Assembly (NCBI GenBank): GCA_039815465.1
Contig: JBCBZG010000008.1
Location: 1-64,000, forward strand
Direction of reading: 5' to 3'
DNA: 64,000 nt
Source: Shimia_B sp039815465
Lineage (GTDB): Bacteria; Pseudomonadota; Alphaproteobacteria; Rhodobacterales; Rhodobacteraceae
Position numbers and translations under genes: made by a program. The notes beneath the pieces were generated by a model, which saw nothing but the letters and a program-made list of their open reading frames with translations, did no database searches and was not told where the DNA came from. The stretch's first letter is position 1. Each line of letters starts with the position of its first letter. Shown one piece after another: positions 9,896-18,487 of this stretch.

Positions 9896-10994
9896 TTTAA
9901 AAAGGCCTCTCGTCTATGGGGCAAAGATAGCGCAAGGCAATCTGCTGCGTAAAGACTTTCTTAACCCCCGCGCGCATTCTGCTTCGGACCAACAGCGCCG
10001 CGCGTCCGCCTCCTGTCCCACTCAACGGCGCGAAACGTTTGATTAGGCCAAAGTTTCCGCTCTATTCGCCAAGATATTATCCTCTTTGGGCATCTCCAAC
10101 CAAGACAAAGGCAGACCTGGCGCGGACCAAACGTGCTCCCAAAAGACCCCTTCGCCTGGCCACCCCACCCCTTCCGTATCGACGTCCTACGCAGAGCAAG
10201 AGCCCGCACTTGAGCCCCTCAACCATCACAAATATTTGAATTTTCGAGAGATTTTCCAAGCCCCAGCGAAGCCAAGAGCGATTCGCCTCCCATCCAACCT
10301 CGGCGAGCAAAACTCAACCTTCGGCCCGGCATTCGAATCACACGAATCCAGGCCTAACCCATTGCTTTAAAACTTCTATCCGACGCGAGGCACGCGCCAA
10401 AAGCGAACCACTCTAAGCCGCCCTACGCGCCTGCTCCCGTCAACAAATAGCCTCAAAGCCTACCCCGCCCGCCTACCAACCAGCGGACCGCAAACACCGA
10501 GCAACTCTCACGCCCGCGTGTACACCGCTGGCAAACATCAACACGCCCCAACCAAACGGAACCAACATGTCAGCGGCCAGAGGCCCGACCCGATGCAACC
10601 GCCCGCGCTGAGCTCCAAAACGCTCATCTCCGCAGAGACAAGGAACCCAAACTCCGCCCATGTCCTTTGCCCGAAAGACCACCCCGCGTTTCAGAAAAGG
10701 ACATCCCCAACCAAAGCCGCCTTACACCACCCATTACCAACCAGATCCACGCTTGATTCCAATATCCCAGCAGTCCTATTGCCCAAACTACCATCCCCGC
10801 TATGTGGCGAGCACACAAAGCTCCAAGCCACTCTTCCACACAAGATGGCCACCAACTTTACCCCTTGGCTGAATGTATTCTCGTAAAAAGGGCCTTAGCC
10901 ACCACAAAGGCACGCCCAAAGCCAATCAACAAACCGGCGCCTCAACGAGCTCTGACTTTTTTGACTTACCGCAAATCCCCACCACACCGCGAGA

Positions 10995-11009
10995 TGGCGA
11001 CCCCGGCAG
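10995..11009 (+). repeat. Left attachment-site core
   Basis: TGGCGACCCCGGCAG, identical to 28,276-28,290, which is the last part of the tRNA-Arg gene including CCA. It has no tRNA context here, so it is the copy displaced by integration. Confidence 0.8.
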
Positions 11010-11046
11010 AACGGGGCCAATTTCGAAGTATCAACGCTTTAGCAGG

Positions 11047-11106
11047 AAAAGTTCCAACTTCCGCCGTTATAGGAAATCAAGGGCTTACAAGGCGAGGTTC
11101 CAACTT
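11047..11106 (+). repeat. Left integrase arm-type repeats
   Basis: GTTCCAACTT occurs at 11,051-11,060 and 11,097-11,106, in the same orientation as the copies at the right end. The first copy sits in an 18-bp match (11,047-11,064) to 28,201-28,218. Distances to the core (42 and 88 bp) fit arm sites of a tyrosine integrase. The role is inferred from position and repetition. Confidence 0.65.
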
Positions 11107-11241
11107 TTTGGAGTGGCCGACCCCCAAAAAGAAAGTCGCCGGAAGGGTTGCAGCCCTGTCCGACGACAAGCAAAAGTTCATTGCCCTGAATGAATACCAG
11201 AATCCGCTGAATCTCGCAAGCGCGGGATGGGAGGTGCGGGC

Positions 11242-12342
11242 ATGACGCAGCACCTCACACATGGCGGTTTGCCGGATGGATTGACGCGTTGGCAGTTCTT
11301 TGGATTGATCGAGCGCGGTCGTCGTCAGCTGGGCTTGAGCAAGGGCGCAATCGCCTACCGGAAGGTGGCAATCTCCAACACCATGGACAAAGATTTCGTC
11401 ACTGGCCGGATTTGCAGCTTCTGGACATCGGTCACCAAAATCGCGGCTCAGGCAGGACTGGATAGGCGGCAGATCGCGCGCATCGAAAGTGATCTGGTCC
11501 AGCGTGGGCTGCTGGCGAAACCGGCTTCAGACCACAGTCGCCGTGCTGGCTCCCGCAGAGGTGGGAAAATCGGTGATGAATTCGGGATCAACCTCGCACC
11601 CCTGATTGCGCGGACAGTCGAGATTCAAGCTGCGGCTCAAAAGGCTGCCTTTGAAGAGGAAGAGGCCGAACGGCTTCGCCGCCGGATCAAAAAGCTGTTC
11701 GGTGACATCCGCAGGCTTTGTTCCGGTGGTGCAACGGAGGCCGCTGAGGAGGTCCTGCCCAATCGTCGTCCGTCTACCATTCAGAGCTTTGAACGATTGC
11801 GGCAGATTGCTGAAGCGCTGGAAGCGGTCTGGGACGACTTTTCCACTCAAGTTGGTAGGGGTGAAGAGTCCCACCAGTGCGACATTTCACCCGCACTCAA
11901 TACAAGTAAGGAAAATATTAACAAAACCTGTAGGGCCAAGAAACGGGATGATGCTCAGCCGATCCAGACATCACCTGCGCAGGTGGCGCTGCTGGCGAGC
12001 GAGCCACTGCGGGAGATCATCGAGCTCTACTGGAACGCGTTCGACAACCGAGGCCGCCTGAGTTGGCAATCGGTCCAATTGGCTGCGAAAGAGCGGGCCG
12101 ATCAGCTTGGGATAAGCGGCGGTATCTGGCAGCGACAATGCGGGATGTTGGGCGAGGAAAGGACCGCGCTGTGCCTCATGAGCGCTGATCGCAAAGCAGA
12201 CCGATCTGACGCTTATCGGGTCAGGGATGCCGCCGCCGCGTTCGTCGGCATGCCATGTTCAGAAGCGCGCCAGGGGATGGTCGTCAACAGTCTGCTCGGG
12301 GAACTGATCTGCAACCAAGGAGGTCAGAGAAATGGCCTTTGA
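11242..12342 (+). CDS. RepC-like replication initiator
   Basis: 366 residues. The start at 11,242 has GGGAGG seven bases upstream. The N-terminal third carries a winged-helix pattern (TRWQFFGLIERGRRQLGL, then a second helix-turn-helix with LDRRQIARIESDLVQRGLL) followed by FGINLAPLIAR, the signature of alphaproteobacterial RepC initiators (FGxDLxPLxxR). The C-terminal part (LGISGGIWQRQCGMLG) also matches that family. A charged helical linker lies between. It probably allows the excised circle to replicate or to persist before integration. The relaxase gene follows. RepC normally partners RepA and RepB, and neither is visible here. Confidence 0.75.
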   Translation: MTQHLTHGGLPDGLTRWQFFGLIERGRRQLGLSKGAIAYRKVAISNTMDKDFVTGRICSFWTSVTKIAAQAGLDRRQIARIESDLVQRGLLAKPASDHSRRAGSRRGGKIGDEFGINLAPLIARTVEIQAAAQKAAFEEEEAERLRRRIKKLFGDIRRLCSGGATEAAEEVLPNRRPSTIQSFERLRQIAEALEAVWDDFSTQVGRGEESHQCDISPALNTSKENINKTCRAKKRDDAQPIQTSPAQVALLASEPLREIIELYWNAFDNRGRLSWQSVQLAAKERADQLGISGGIWQRQCGMLGEERTALCLMSADRKADRSDAYRVRDAAAAFVGMPCSEARQGMVVNSLLGELICNQGGQRNGL

Positions 12343-12583
12343 GCTAGCGCGTCCACAGGTCTTCATTTGCCATCGAAACCTCGTCGCAACATCAGACCGC
12401 GCGCCCACCACAAGGCTGGCGCGGGCTGGTGTTGCAGCCGCCGAAGGCGGCTTCGGTCCCCTTGGGACCAGCGGCGCAGCCGCAAGCTGGGTACAGGGGC
12501 GCAGCGTCTTGTCCGATGTGTTGCTCGCCAACACAATAGTCGGTCGGTCGGTATTGTGTTGCGCCACCGCTGGGGGTGTAGAG
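12343..12583 (+). other. Putative oriT region
   Basis: 241 bp between the initiator and the family-typical relaxase start. It holds several inverted repeats, the clearest being AACACAATA (12,530-12,538) and TATTGTGTT (12,552-12,560), a perfect 9-bp pair around a GTCGGTCGGTCGG core. A second, GC-rich stem lies around 12,440-12,485. Position directly upstream of a MobV relaxase and this structure suggest a transfer origin. The same DNA can be read in frame with the relaxase from ATG 12,332, which has a strong AAGGAGG upstream. Confidence 0.5.
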
Positions 12584-13936
12584 ATGGCAGGTCCCCAATT
12601 CGTACACCTTCAAACCTTCTCACTCAAAGCCAACAAGGCGGGGCAAAGTGTGCAGCAGGTCCTTGATGAGGCCGCTCGCCGCCCCGAGTTTTCTCAACAT
12701 GTCGACGAACCCCAAGCGCCAAATATCATCGAAGGCCTCGCCCCAACTCAGGTGCTTGAGATGCACAATGAAATTGTCGGCGCTGGTTTTGTCGAGGTCG
12801 CAATGAAAGATGGATCGACCGCCCGGCGTGGGATTCGAAGAGACCGTCATACCTTGCTTACAGCGGTCGCTTGTTACCCTGTGCCGCGCCACCTCGTTGG
12901 AGAGGATCAAGCCGCGAGTGACGCTTACAAGCGTTGGGTGGAATTCAATGTTCGGTGGTTGAAAGGCCAGTTTGGTGACAAGCTGGTCTCCATCATCGAA
13001 CATGTCGATGAACAACATCCGCATTTGCATGCCTTCGTGTTGCCGCTGGACGACACCGGTTGCAACGCGCGTCGATTGAATCCTGCGTGGCTGGTCAAAG
13101 AGGAAGCGGAAGCACTAGCCAAGGACAGCGGTAAGCCCGCGCAAGAAGCTGTCAAGTTCGGGAACCGAGCTTATCGTGCGAAGGGACGTGAGATTCAGGA
13201 CCACTACTTTCAAGAAGTGGGGCTGCCCTCCGGCCTCACACGTGCAGGGCCCAAACGGGAACGACTTTCGCGAGAGCAATGGCGGCAACGCAAAGAGCAA
13301 GCGCGCCGGGATGCAAGGCTCCACCGAGAAATGGAAAACCGGGTTGAGGAGCTATCAGAGCTTCAAGAAGCACTCGAGAACGCGACCGAACGGAAAGCCA
13401 TAGAATTGGCAGAAAAAATGGCTTTGGTGGATCAGGCTCACCAAGAGGCTGAAGAAGCAAAGAAAAGGATCATACGTCAGTCTCGGGCGGAGGTCGATAC
13501 AGCGAAACAAGAGGCCAATCTATTGCGCCAGAAGGTCCGAGAGGAATTGGCTGTCAAAGTTGCCAAGGCGGAAGCTCATAGGGCCGAGCTGGAGCAAGCT
13601 GGGCGCGCTTTCGAGTTGGAGAAGCGGCGGGTCGTCAAACGGGTGGTTGTCGATGTCGCCAAAGCCACCGTTCGGGTCCTGACGGGAGTATTCAATGGAA
13701 CCGTTCAGCTTGATCCCAAGAAATCCTCATTTGTGATCGCAGATAAGTCGTTGGCCAGAAGCGTGGAAGACTATGGCATCCGGTCGTATTTGGAAAAGCC
13801 AGTCACCGCCGTCCTTTCCTTCTGGCAGAAGATTTCGTCGTTTGTACCACTGGATCAGGTCGCGAGCTTGGAGCATGACTTGAGCGAAGAAATTGGCCCA
13901 GTATCACCATCTCCGGACCAGGGGGCTGAACCATGA
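12584..13936 (+). CDS. MobV/Pre-type relaxase
   Basis: 450 residues from ATG 12,584. The start FVHLQTFSLKAN and the motif HVDEQHPHLHAFVLPLDD (the HxDExxPHxH metal site) mark the Mob_Pre family, which nicks oriT and transfers or recombines the strand. From about residue 230 the protein is a long, highly charged coiled coil rich in Glu, Lys, Arg and Ala. It overlaps the next gene by 4 bp (ATGA). A longer start at 12,332 has a better ribosome site and would add 84 residues unlike anything in the family; I chose the family-typical start. Confidence 0.8.
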   Translation: MAGPQFVHLQTFSLKANKAGQSVQQVLDEAARRPEFSQHVDEPQAPNIIEGLAPTQVLEMHNEIVGAGFVEVAMKDGSTARRGIRRDRHTLLTAVACYPVPRHLVGEDQAASDAYKRWVEFNVRWLKGQFGDKLVSIIEHVDEQHPHLHAFVLPLDDTGCNARRLNPAWLVKEEAEALAKDSGKPAQEAVKFGNRAYRAKGREIQDHYFQEVGLPSGLTRAGPKRERLSREQWRQRKEQARRDARLHREMENRVEELSELQEALENATERKAIELAEKMALVDQAHQEAEEAKKRIIRQSRAEVDTAKQEANLLRQKVREELAVKVAKAEAHRAELEQAGRAFELEKRRVVKRVVVDVAKATVRVLTGVFNGTVQLDPKKSSFVIADKSLARSVEDYGIRSYLEKPVTAVLSFWQKISSFVPLDQVASLEHDLSEEIGPVSPSPDQGAEP

Positions 13937-14612
13937 GCGACGATTTAGATGACCGGATCGCTTACCTGCGACAGCAAAGGCAACTTGAAGGTGCGGCACA
14001 GACTCAGAAGGCAGCTGATTTGATCCACGCGATTGATGAACTGCAGGAACTCGTGCGGACCACATCATTCAAAGCGACAACTGTGCAGGGTCATATGCAA
14101 GTTCTTGAAGGGGAAATGGGCGCGCTTGAAAGCCGGGTAAAACGTACCCATAGTTTTCTGATCGGTGGCATTGCTGCCGCCGGTTTGCTCGGTGCATTGA
14201 TCTTGCTGGCGGCGCTATGGTCAAGCAGTAACCTGAAGTCCGCCGCACGAACCGAAGCCGACGCCCTTCGCATCCTCTACGCTGACCAGATCGAGGCTGC
14301 GCGGCTGGAAGGCGATGCGGAGTTGGCTGCACTACAATCTGAGATATTGACCCAACGCTCCGATATCGAGCACCAGATTATCAAAGTAGTAGCTGACTCT
14401 CTGAAATTACGGATGAACGCGATGCGACTCGTGTGGCACTTGAAGACTTGGTGGACTTCCGCAACCGGATTGGCTTGGAGCTGATCGAATACCGTGGCCG
14501 CGTGATCTTTGTGGTTCCAGACGGTACCGAGATATTGGCCTGGCGCGCGCCGGGCCTATCGGAGATTGCAAGCTACAATGGGCGTATGTATCGTTTGCGC
14601 GAAAGGCGGTAA
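13933..14612 (+). pseudogene. Frameshifted coiled-coil membrane protein, relaxase partner
   Basis: As sequenced, frame one gives 183 residues ending at 14,484. It has a coiled coil, one membrane segment (about residues 75-95), a second coiled coil, then an abrupt switch to W-rich sequence. Reading on in another frame from 14,400 gives a sensible C-terminus, with ELIEYRGRVIFVVP and GWRAPGL-like text (here AWRAPGLSEIASYNGRMYRL), ending at TAA 14,612. The junction is GACTCTCTGAAATT near 14,395. Removing one CT restores a single frame of about 225 residues. A mobilization accessory role is inferred from overlap with the relaxase. A sequencing error is possible. Confidence 0.7.
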
Positions 14613-14642
14613 CTGTACCATTTGCGGCCATTGACGTGTTTC

Positions 14643-15878
14643 TTAGCCGCTAGAACAGTGATCTGGCCAGCCCAGATAATCGATAATGTCGCGGTATCGT
14701 TGATACGTGTTGAAACCATTTTTCCAAGCGTCACAGTAGTATCTTGATGCCTCGCTCAGCCTGTCCCCACGACTTTTTTCTTGCCAAACGAGACTCGCAT
14801 CTAAGCAGACCGCCCAAAGCACTTGGTTCACTCCGGAAGACCGACCATGATCCGAAGTATCCCTGTCAAGGTACTGGCAGCCAGTCTCTTGTTGCCCTCC
14901 CAACAGGTAGTACCTTGCTAAGCGATAGACGGCAAACACCTCCCCGCGATCTATCCTTTCCTCGTAGTGAGCAACGATGTCGGACCTGTCCTGAGAAACA
15001 GTTATTCGTTCCTGAACGATTGAGCAAAGCGGCTTCAACGCTTCATCAAGGCATCTTGCAGCACGGGTCGGGCCGTCGAGGCGCTCGGCAAGTGTTGGGT
15101 ATCGCCTGGTAGGTGTGACACCGGAGGTGCGTAACCAACTCTGGATTTCATCTACCAAACCGACCGAAAACACCCTGCCTTGTAAGTTAAACGTGTCTCT
15201 GTGCTGGTAGTCCTGTAGTACTTGTTGGACATAGATACTGTGAAGATAGGCAGCAAATTCATCAGCAGAAAGCTCGATCTTGATCGCCGTAGCTGGATCA
15301 GTAGTCGTCCAGTCGAAAATCCCATCCTCAACAAGAAAATGCGAAAGCTCATGAAATAATATGTCAGCTATTGATGCTGCAAAGAAACCGTTAACACTCT
15401 CATTGTAATACGAAAATAGATCGATTGAGTCAGCCTCGTCCAGACCAAAAAAATCAGTTGGTGAAAGCGGAGTCCCACCACGCGTCATATCAAAGTCACC
15501 TGATAATCTGGCCAGAGCATGAGACATCCAGAATTCAGGAAAATATGGGGTGTTGTAGGCCCGGCCAATGACCACGGTCCAAATGTAGTCCCGTTGCAAC
15601 GCGAGGTCGACGCTGGGAATATAGACCACTCTTCTACCATCCGAATTGTAGCCAGCTTGTGGTCCGAAGACGTTGAAGCCTTCGACTATCTGAATCTCGA
15701 CATTCTCAATGATACTTCTCTGATCCATTGGTAGAAAGCTAACCGTTGGCTCAACAACTTTCTGAATTACTTCCGCCACCAATTCACTCATGTGCTCGTC
15801 CCGGCCTGGTACCAGGGTCTGGGACGCAGCAGGCAGGCATATTGGGTAGAGCGCCAAAAGAAAAAACAGAATTCTCAT
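14643..15878 (-). CDS. Secreted HExxH metalloprotease, unrecognised family
   Basis: 411 residues with a signal peptide (MRILFFLLALYPICLPAASQ). HELSH at 176-180 is a zinc-protease motif, and ELSADEF (202-208) 25 residues later resembles the third-ligand segment of gluzincins (ExxxD). The C-terminal third has several Cys residues and a Sel1-like feel (VYRLARYYLLGG, ASRYYCDAWKNG). I do not recognise a named family. Its start overlaps the end of the membrane-protein gene by 4 bp (15,875-15,878), so the two are co-translated. It points against the relaxase gene. GC content is lower than that of the chromosomal genes. Confidence 0.75.
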   Translation of the reverse strand: MRILFFLLALYPICLPAASQTLVPGRDEHMSELVAEVIQKVVEPTVSFLPMDQRSIIENVEIQIVEGFNVFGPQAGYNSDGRRVVYIPSVDLALQRDYIWTVVIGRAYNTPYFPEFWMSHALARLSGDFDMTRGGTPLSPTDFFGLDEADSIDLFSYYNESVNGFFAASIADILFHELSHFLVEDGIFDWTTTDPATAIKIELSADEFAAYLHSIYVQQVLQDYQHRDTFNLQGRVFSVGLVDEIQSWLRTSGVTPTRRYPTLAERLDGPTRAARCLDEALKPLCSIVQERITVSQDRSDIVAHYEERIDRGEVFAVYRLARYYLLGGQQETGCQYLDRDTSDHGRSSGVNQVLWAVCLDASLVWQEKSRGDRLSEASRYYCDAWKNGFNTYQRYRDIIDYLGWPDHCSSG

Positions 15879-16501
15879 CTGAGCACACCTGTTTCTGCTT
15901 CAAGATATGTTTCGCATTCGCTAGGGACTTCTTGGGTGAGCTGCAGCATTCGATATGGCGCACACCTTCCTACCAACCTTGGCTCGAACGTTGCTCCAAT
16001 AAGGGCTCGCTTGATTTGACTTAGAACAGGCTGGCTATTTTGGAGGTATTCATTTCCCGCTAGATTACACCAAGGCGGTATCGCATTGACATCAACTATA
16101 GTCAGGCACTCAATATTGTTTATTGCCTGGATAAACCGGATATTTTCAGCTTCAGACGCGCCAAAACCAACGAGCCTGATAGGAGCGCTTTCAGTAGTTT
16201 GTGCCGCAACAGAGGGTTGCGTTTCTTGGTGGATCGCGCTGTTCGTCACTCCTCTTTCAATTGTGAAAGGATTGGAAACAGCAACAAACAAAATCAATAC
16301 AAGTATCAACGTGGCGAATACCGGCATGTAGAGCGTTGCTATGAACTTTGCGCTGCCACCACCCGTTTCGAAGTGAACGTCAAGCTTTTGAGACTGCTTC
16401 CGCATTGCAATCATAATGGATATGCAAGCAACTACTACTGCCGCGATCAACAAAGAGCGTTCGACGATACGAAAATATATAGCAATATCAATTGGGTCCA
16501 T
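15875..16501 (-). CDS. Two-helix membrane protein, unknown
   Basis: 208 residues with hydrophobic segments at about 12-32 and 52-75, then a C-terminal domain of about 125 residues with four Cys (ECLTIVD, PPWCNLAG, GRCAPY, ECETY) that would face the periplasm. Not recognised. It overlaps the start of the metalloprotease gene (ATGA), so the pair forms an operon, and it could anchor, regulate or be a substrate of the protease. Codon use is AT-richer than in the chromosomal genes. Confidence 0.7.
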   Translation of the reverse strand: MDPIDIAIYFRIVERSLLIAAVVVACISIMIAMRKQSQKLDVHFETGGGSAKFIATLYMPVFATLILVLILFVAVSNPFTIERGVTNSAIHQETQPSVAAQTTESAPIRLVGFGASEAENIRFIQAINNIECLTIVDVNAIPPWCNLAGNEYLQNSQPVLSQIKRALIGATFEPRLVGRCAPYRMLQLTQEVPSECETYLEAETGVLR

Positions 16502-16570
16502 GGAAATACCTTTTTGGCAGAAACTCCGGATGTCGGCACAGTAGTCGACTAACCAGATATTGGTCTAGCT

Positions 16571-16840
16571 TTAAGAGCCTCGCGGTTTGGCTCGCAAGGC
16601 CACGACTTTGCCGAGGAACTCTCGAAAAGACTCATTCGGGTCCACGCCAGCCGCCTCTGTCCATTCCATGAACTCGATCACATCCAACCTACGTTCGCCT
16701 GTTTCGACCTTCGCTACGTAGGACTGCGGTCGATCCAGGCGGTCGGCAAGCTCCTGTTGCGTGATCCTTTTCGACTTTCTCGTCTCAACTAGCACCTGCA
16801 TCAACGCCTGGTGCCCTGGCGTTCGCAGACTTCTGGTCAT
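16571..16840 (-). CDS. Small XRE-family regulator
   Basis: 89 residues. One helix-turn-helix covers residues 15-70 (QELADRLDRPQSYVAKVETGERRLDVIEF), the usual XRE pattern. It is divergent from the membrane-protein gene at 16,923. The 82-bp gap holds a perfect inverted repeat (16,890-16,910) that is a good operator candidate, so autoregulation and control of the divergent gene are inferred. Confidence 0.8.
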   Translation of the reverse strand: MTRSLRTPGHQALMQVLVETRKSKRITQQELADRLDRPQSYVAKVETGERRLDVIEFMEWTEAAGVDPNESFREFLGKVVALRAKPRGS

Positions 16841-16889
16841 GCGGCATCTCCATTCGGGCTAAGCCCTTGCCGCGTAATCCTGTTCTGGT

Positions 16890-16910
16890 ATTATCCCATT
16901 TCCGGATAAT
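16890..16910. promoter_or_regulatory. Inverted-repeat operator, XRE intergenic
   Basis: ATTATCC-N7-GGATAAT, a perfect 7-bp inverted repeat. It lies just upstream of the GGAGGAGG ribosome site of the gene starting at 16,923 and 50 bp upstream of the divergent XRE gene. Confidence 0.5.
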
Positions 16911-16922
16911 TTGGAGGAGGCC

Positions 16923-17555
16923 ATGCGTGGTTCCCCAAAGAGCAAGCCGAAGATGCCGCCCGGATACAAAGTCATCCGTGGCAATGTCGTGGACATCATT
17001 GATCGCGTTGAGCGGGAGGTGAACCGCCGCACCTGGCGTGTTGAGCGCTCACGCCAATGGCGGGAAATGACGCTTCGGGAAACAGGTGGGCAGGAGCACA
17101 CGTTCGTCGGTGAAGTGCTGGACCGCGCCCGCCATGGTGATGATGTCGCTGTTGTCTGGGCACCAATTGGGCGGGAACCAGTCGCGCTGGCGAACCTGAC
17201 GGATCAGTGCCTTCAATTGCATGGGTCTGCCGATCCGGACACGCCGGAAGGCAAACTGTCTACCGCTTTCTTGGTCGCGGTCGTTGGGGCTTTACCGGGG
17301 CTTCTGGTCTACTATGCGATCCTGGCCGTGTTTTTTCCGAGTATGAGCGACAGCATGTCGGCGACGGCGTTAAAGTTCTATCCTTTCGTCTTATTGCCTG
17401 CTGCATGGTGGATTTCCACAAGGTTGACCGCTTGGGCACAAGAGCGTGCAGAGCGTGTCTCAAGGGAGGTTGAACAGGCGTTAGTGGCCGCTGGAATTAC
17501 ATCGGACACCAAGGTTCGTGACATCCATGGTGTCAGACAGGTGGCGCTGGCCTAG
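16923..17555 (+). CDS. Two-helix membrane protein, unknown
   Basis: 210 residues from ATG 16,923, preceded by GGAGGAGG. A charged N-terminal cytoplasmic part contains HTFVGEVLDRARHGDDVAVVW. A Gly/Ala-rich membrane hairpin follows (about 120-175, including FLVAVVGALPGLLVYYAILAVFF), then a short helical tail. Not recognised. It is divergent from a small XRE gene, an arrangement common for regulated accessory genes on mobile elements. Confidence 0.7.
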   Translation: MRGSPKSKPKMPPGYKVIRGNVVDIIDRVEREVNRRTWRVERSRQWREMTLRETGGQEHTFVGEVLDRARHGDDVAVVWAPIGREPVALANLTDQCLQLHGSADPDTPEGKLSTAFLVAVVGALPGLLVYYAILAVFFPSMSDSMSATALKFYPFVLLPAAWWISTRLTAWAQERAERVSREVEQALVAAGITSDTKVRDIHGVRQVALA

Positions 17556-17623
17556 CCAGAATAGGCACTGGGTGCTAGACGGCGGTCCCGCCGTTTAGTG
17601 CGTTGCAGATTTTGAGATTAGCC

Positions 17624-18181
17624 ATGAAGTATTGGTACACAGCCGACACGCATTTAGGCCATGACAACATCATCAAGCATTGTGCTCGCCCATTTGAGTC
17701 CGCGAGCCACATGGATGCAGTTCTGCTCGAAAACCTGGCCTCGAAAGTTGGCCCGCAAGATGCGCTTTGGATTGTTGGAGATTTTGCCTTTGGGCCGAAG
17801 GCTAAGGACCGCAAGTGGTTGTCTAACCTGTTCTTTCGCCTTCCAGGTGCGGAGAAGCACCTTGTAGTTGGCAACCATGACGCTGAGGCCATCCAAGCTT
17901 TGCCTTGGTCTTCGGTCACCCATCTGACTGAGGTGTCAGATGGAACTGGCGCGCCTTCAGTCCTCTGTCACTATCCAATGATCACCTGGCACAAGGCCCG
18001 CAAAGCCGCACTACACCTTTTCGGCCACGTTCATGACCAATGGATGGGCAGCCGAAATGCGGTGAATGTTGGGGGGGATGTCTGGGGCTATGTGCCTGTC
18101 ACGATACGGGACATTCAGCAGCGGGCTAAAACGTTACCCGGCAACAAACATTGGGACGATGTAGAGCGGTTTGATTGGTAG
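17624..18181 (+). CDS. Calcineurin-like metallophosphoesterase
   Basis: 185 residues from ATG 17,624. Metal-site motifs in order: ADTHLGH near the start, GDFAFGP near 50, GNHD near 80, CHYPM near 115 and GHVHD near 135, which is the full set for a two-metal phosphoesterase. The family with these short, compact members acts on varied phosphodiesters and the substrate cannot be read from sequence. It lies alone between a membrane-protein gene and the convergent restriction operon. Confidence 0.85.
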   Translation: MKYWYTADTHLGHDNIIKHCARPFESASHMDAVLLENLASKVGPQDALWIVGDFAFGPKAKDRKWLSNLFFRLPGAEKHLVVGNHDAEAIQALPWSSVTHLTEVSDGTGAPSVLCHYPMITWHKARKAALHLFGHVHDQWMGSRNAVNVGGDVWGYVPVTIRDIQQRAKTLPGNKHWDDVERFDW

Positions 18182-18182
18182 C

Positions 18183-18437
18183 CTACTTCGAGCTTTCAAC
18201 TAGATTTTCTGACATCTCAAGAATGGTGTTTGTCGCGCTTTGGAAAGTTGACGTTCCGGAAGGCCGATAGAATGCTGCACCCCGGGCACTGAGTGCTTTT
18301 TCGATTTCCGGAATTTCCAATACAATGCCCAAGTTGACTAGAATGGCCTCAAGCGTCTCACGTTGGCCCTTAGATGGCCGTTTCGTCGATGTTGGGATGA
18401 TTCCGCTTCTTTGGGCGCGCACAACGATTTTTGTCAC
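18183..18437 (-). CDS. Small hypothetical protein after hsdR
   Basis: 84 residues from GTG 18,437 with GGAG upstream. It is 50 bp downstream of hsdR on the same strand. It contains a Lys/Arg-rich N-terminus and Gly/Thr/Ser-rich C-terminus with no recognised motif. Its stop lies 2 bp from the end of the convergent phosphoesterase gene. Confidence 0.5.
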   Translation of the reverse strand: MTKIVVRAQRSGIIPTSTKRPSKGQRETLEAILVNLGIVLEIPEIEKALSARGAAFYRPSGTSTFQSATNTILEMSENLVESSK

Positions 18438-18487
18438 TACCTCAACTCCAAAATAATATCTATTGTCAATGGCTTGTTAGAGATCGG

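Larger units (their letters stand above)
9896..11241. other. Gene-poor segment with A/C-biased plus strand
   Basis: About 1.3 kb between the DUF4114 gene and the RepC-like gene. From about 10,080 to 10,990 the plus strand is rich in A and C and poor in G, unlike its surroundings. Open frames here are short, rich in Pro, Thr, Lys and Ser, and resemble no family I recognise. The left att core lies at 10,995 and two integrase arm-like repeats at 11,051 and 11,097, so the part right of 10,995 belongs to the integrated element. Nothing else was recognised. Confidence 0.6.

Noticed and set aside
11242..12342. Whole window as a plasmid because of the RepC-like gene
   Set aside because: The gene lies within att repeats and housekeeping genes surround it, so an integrated element on a chromosome fits.
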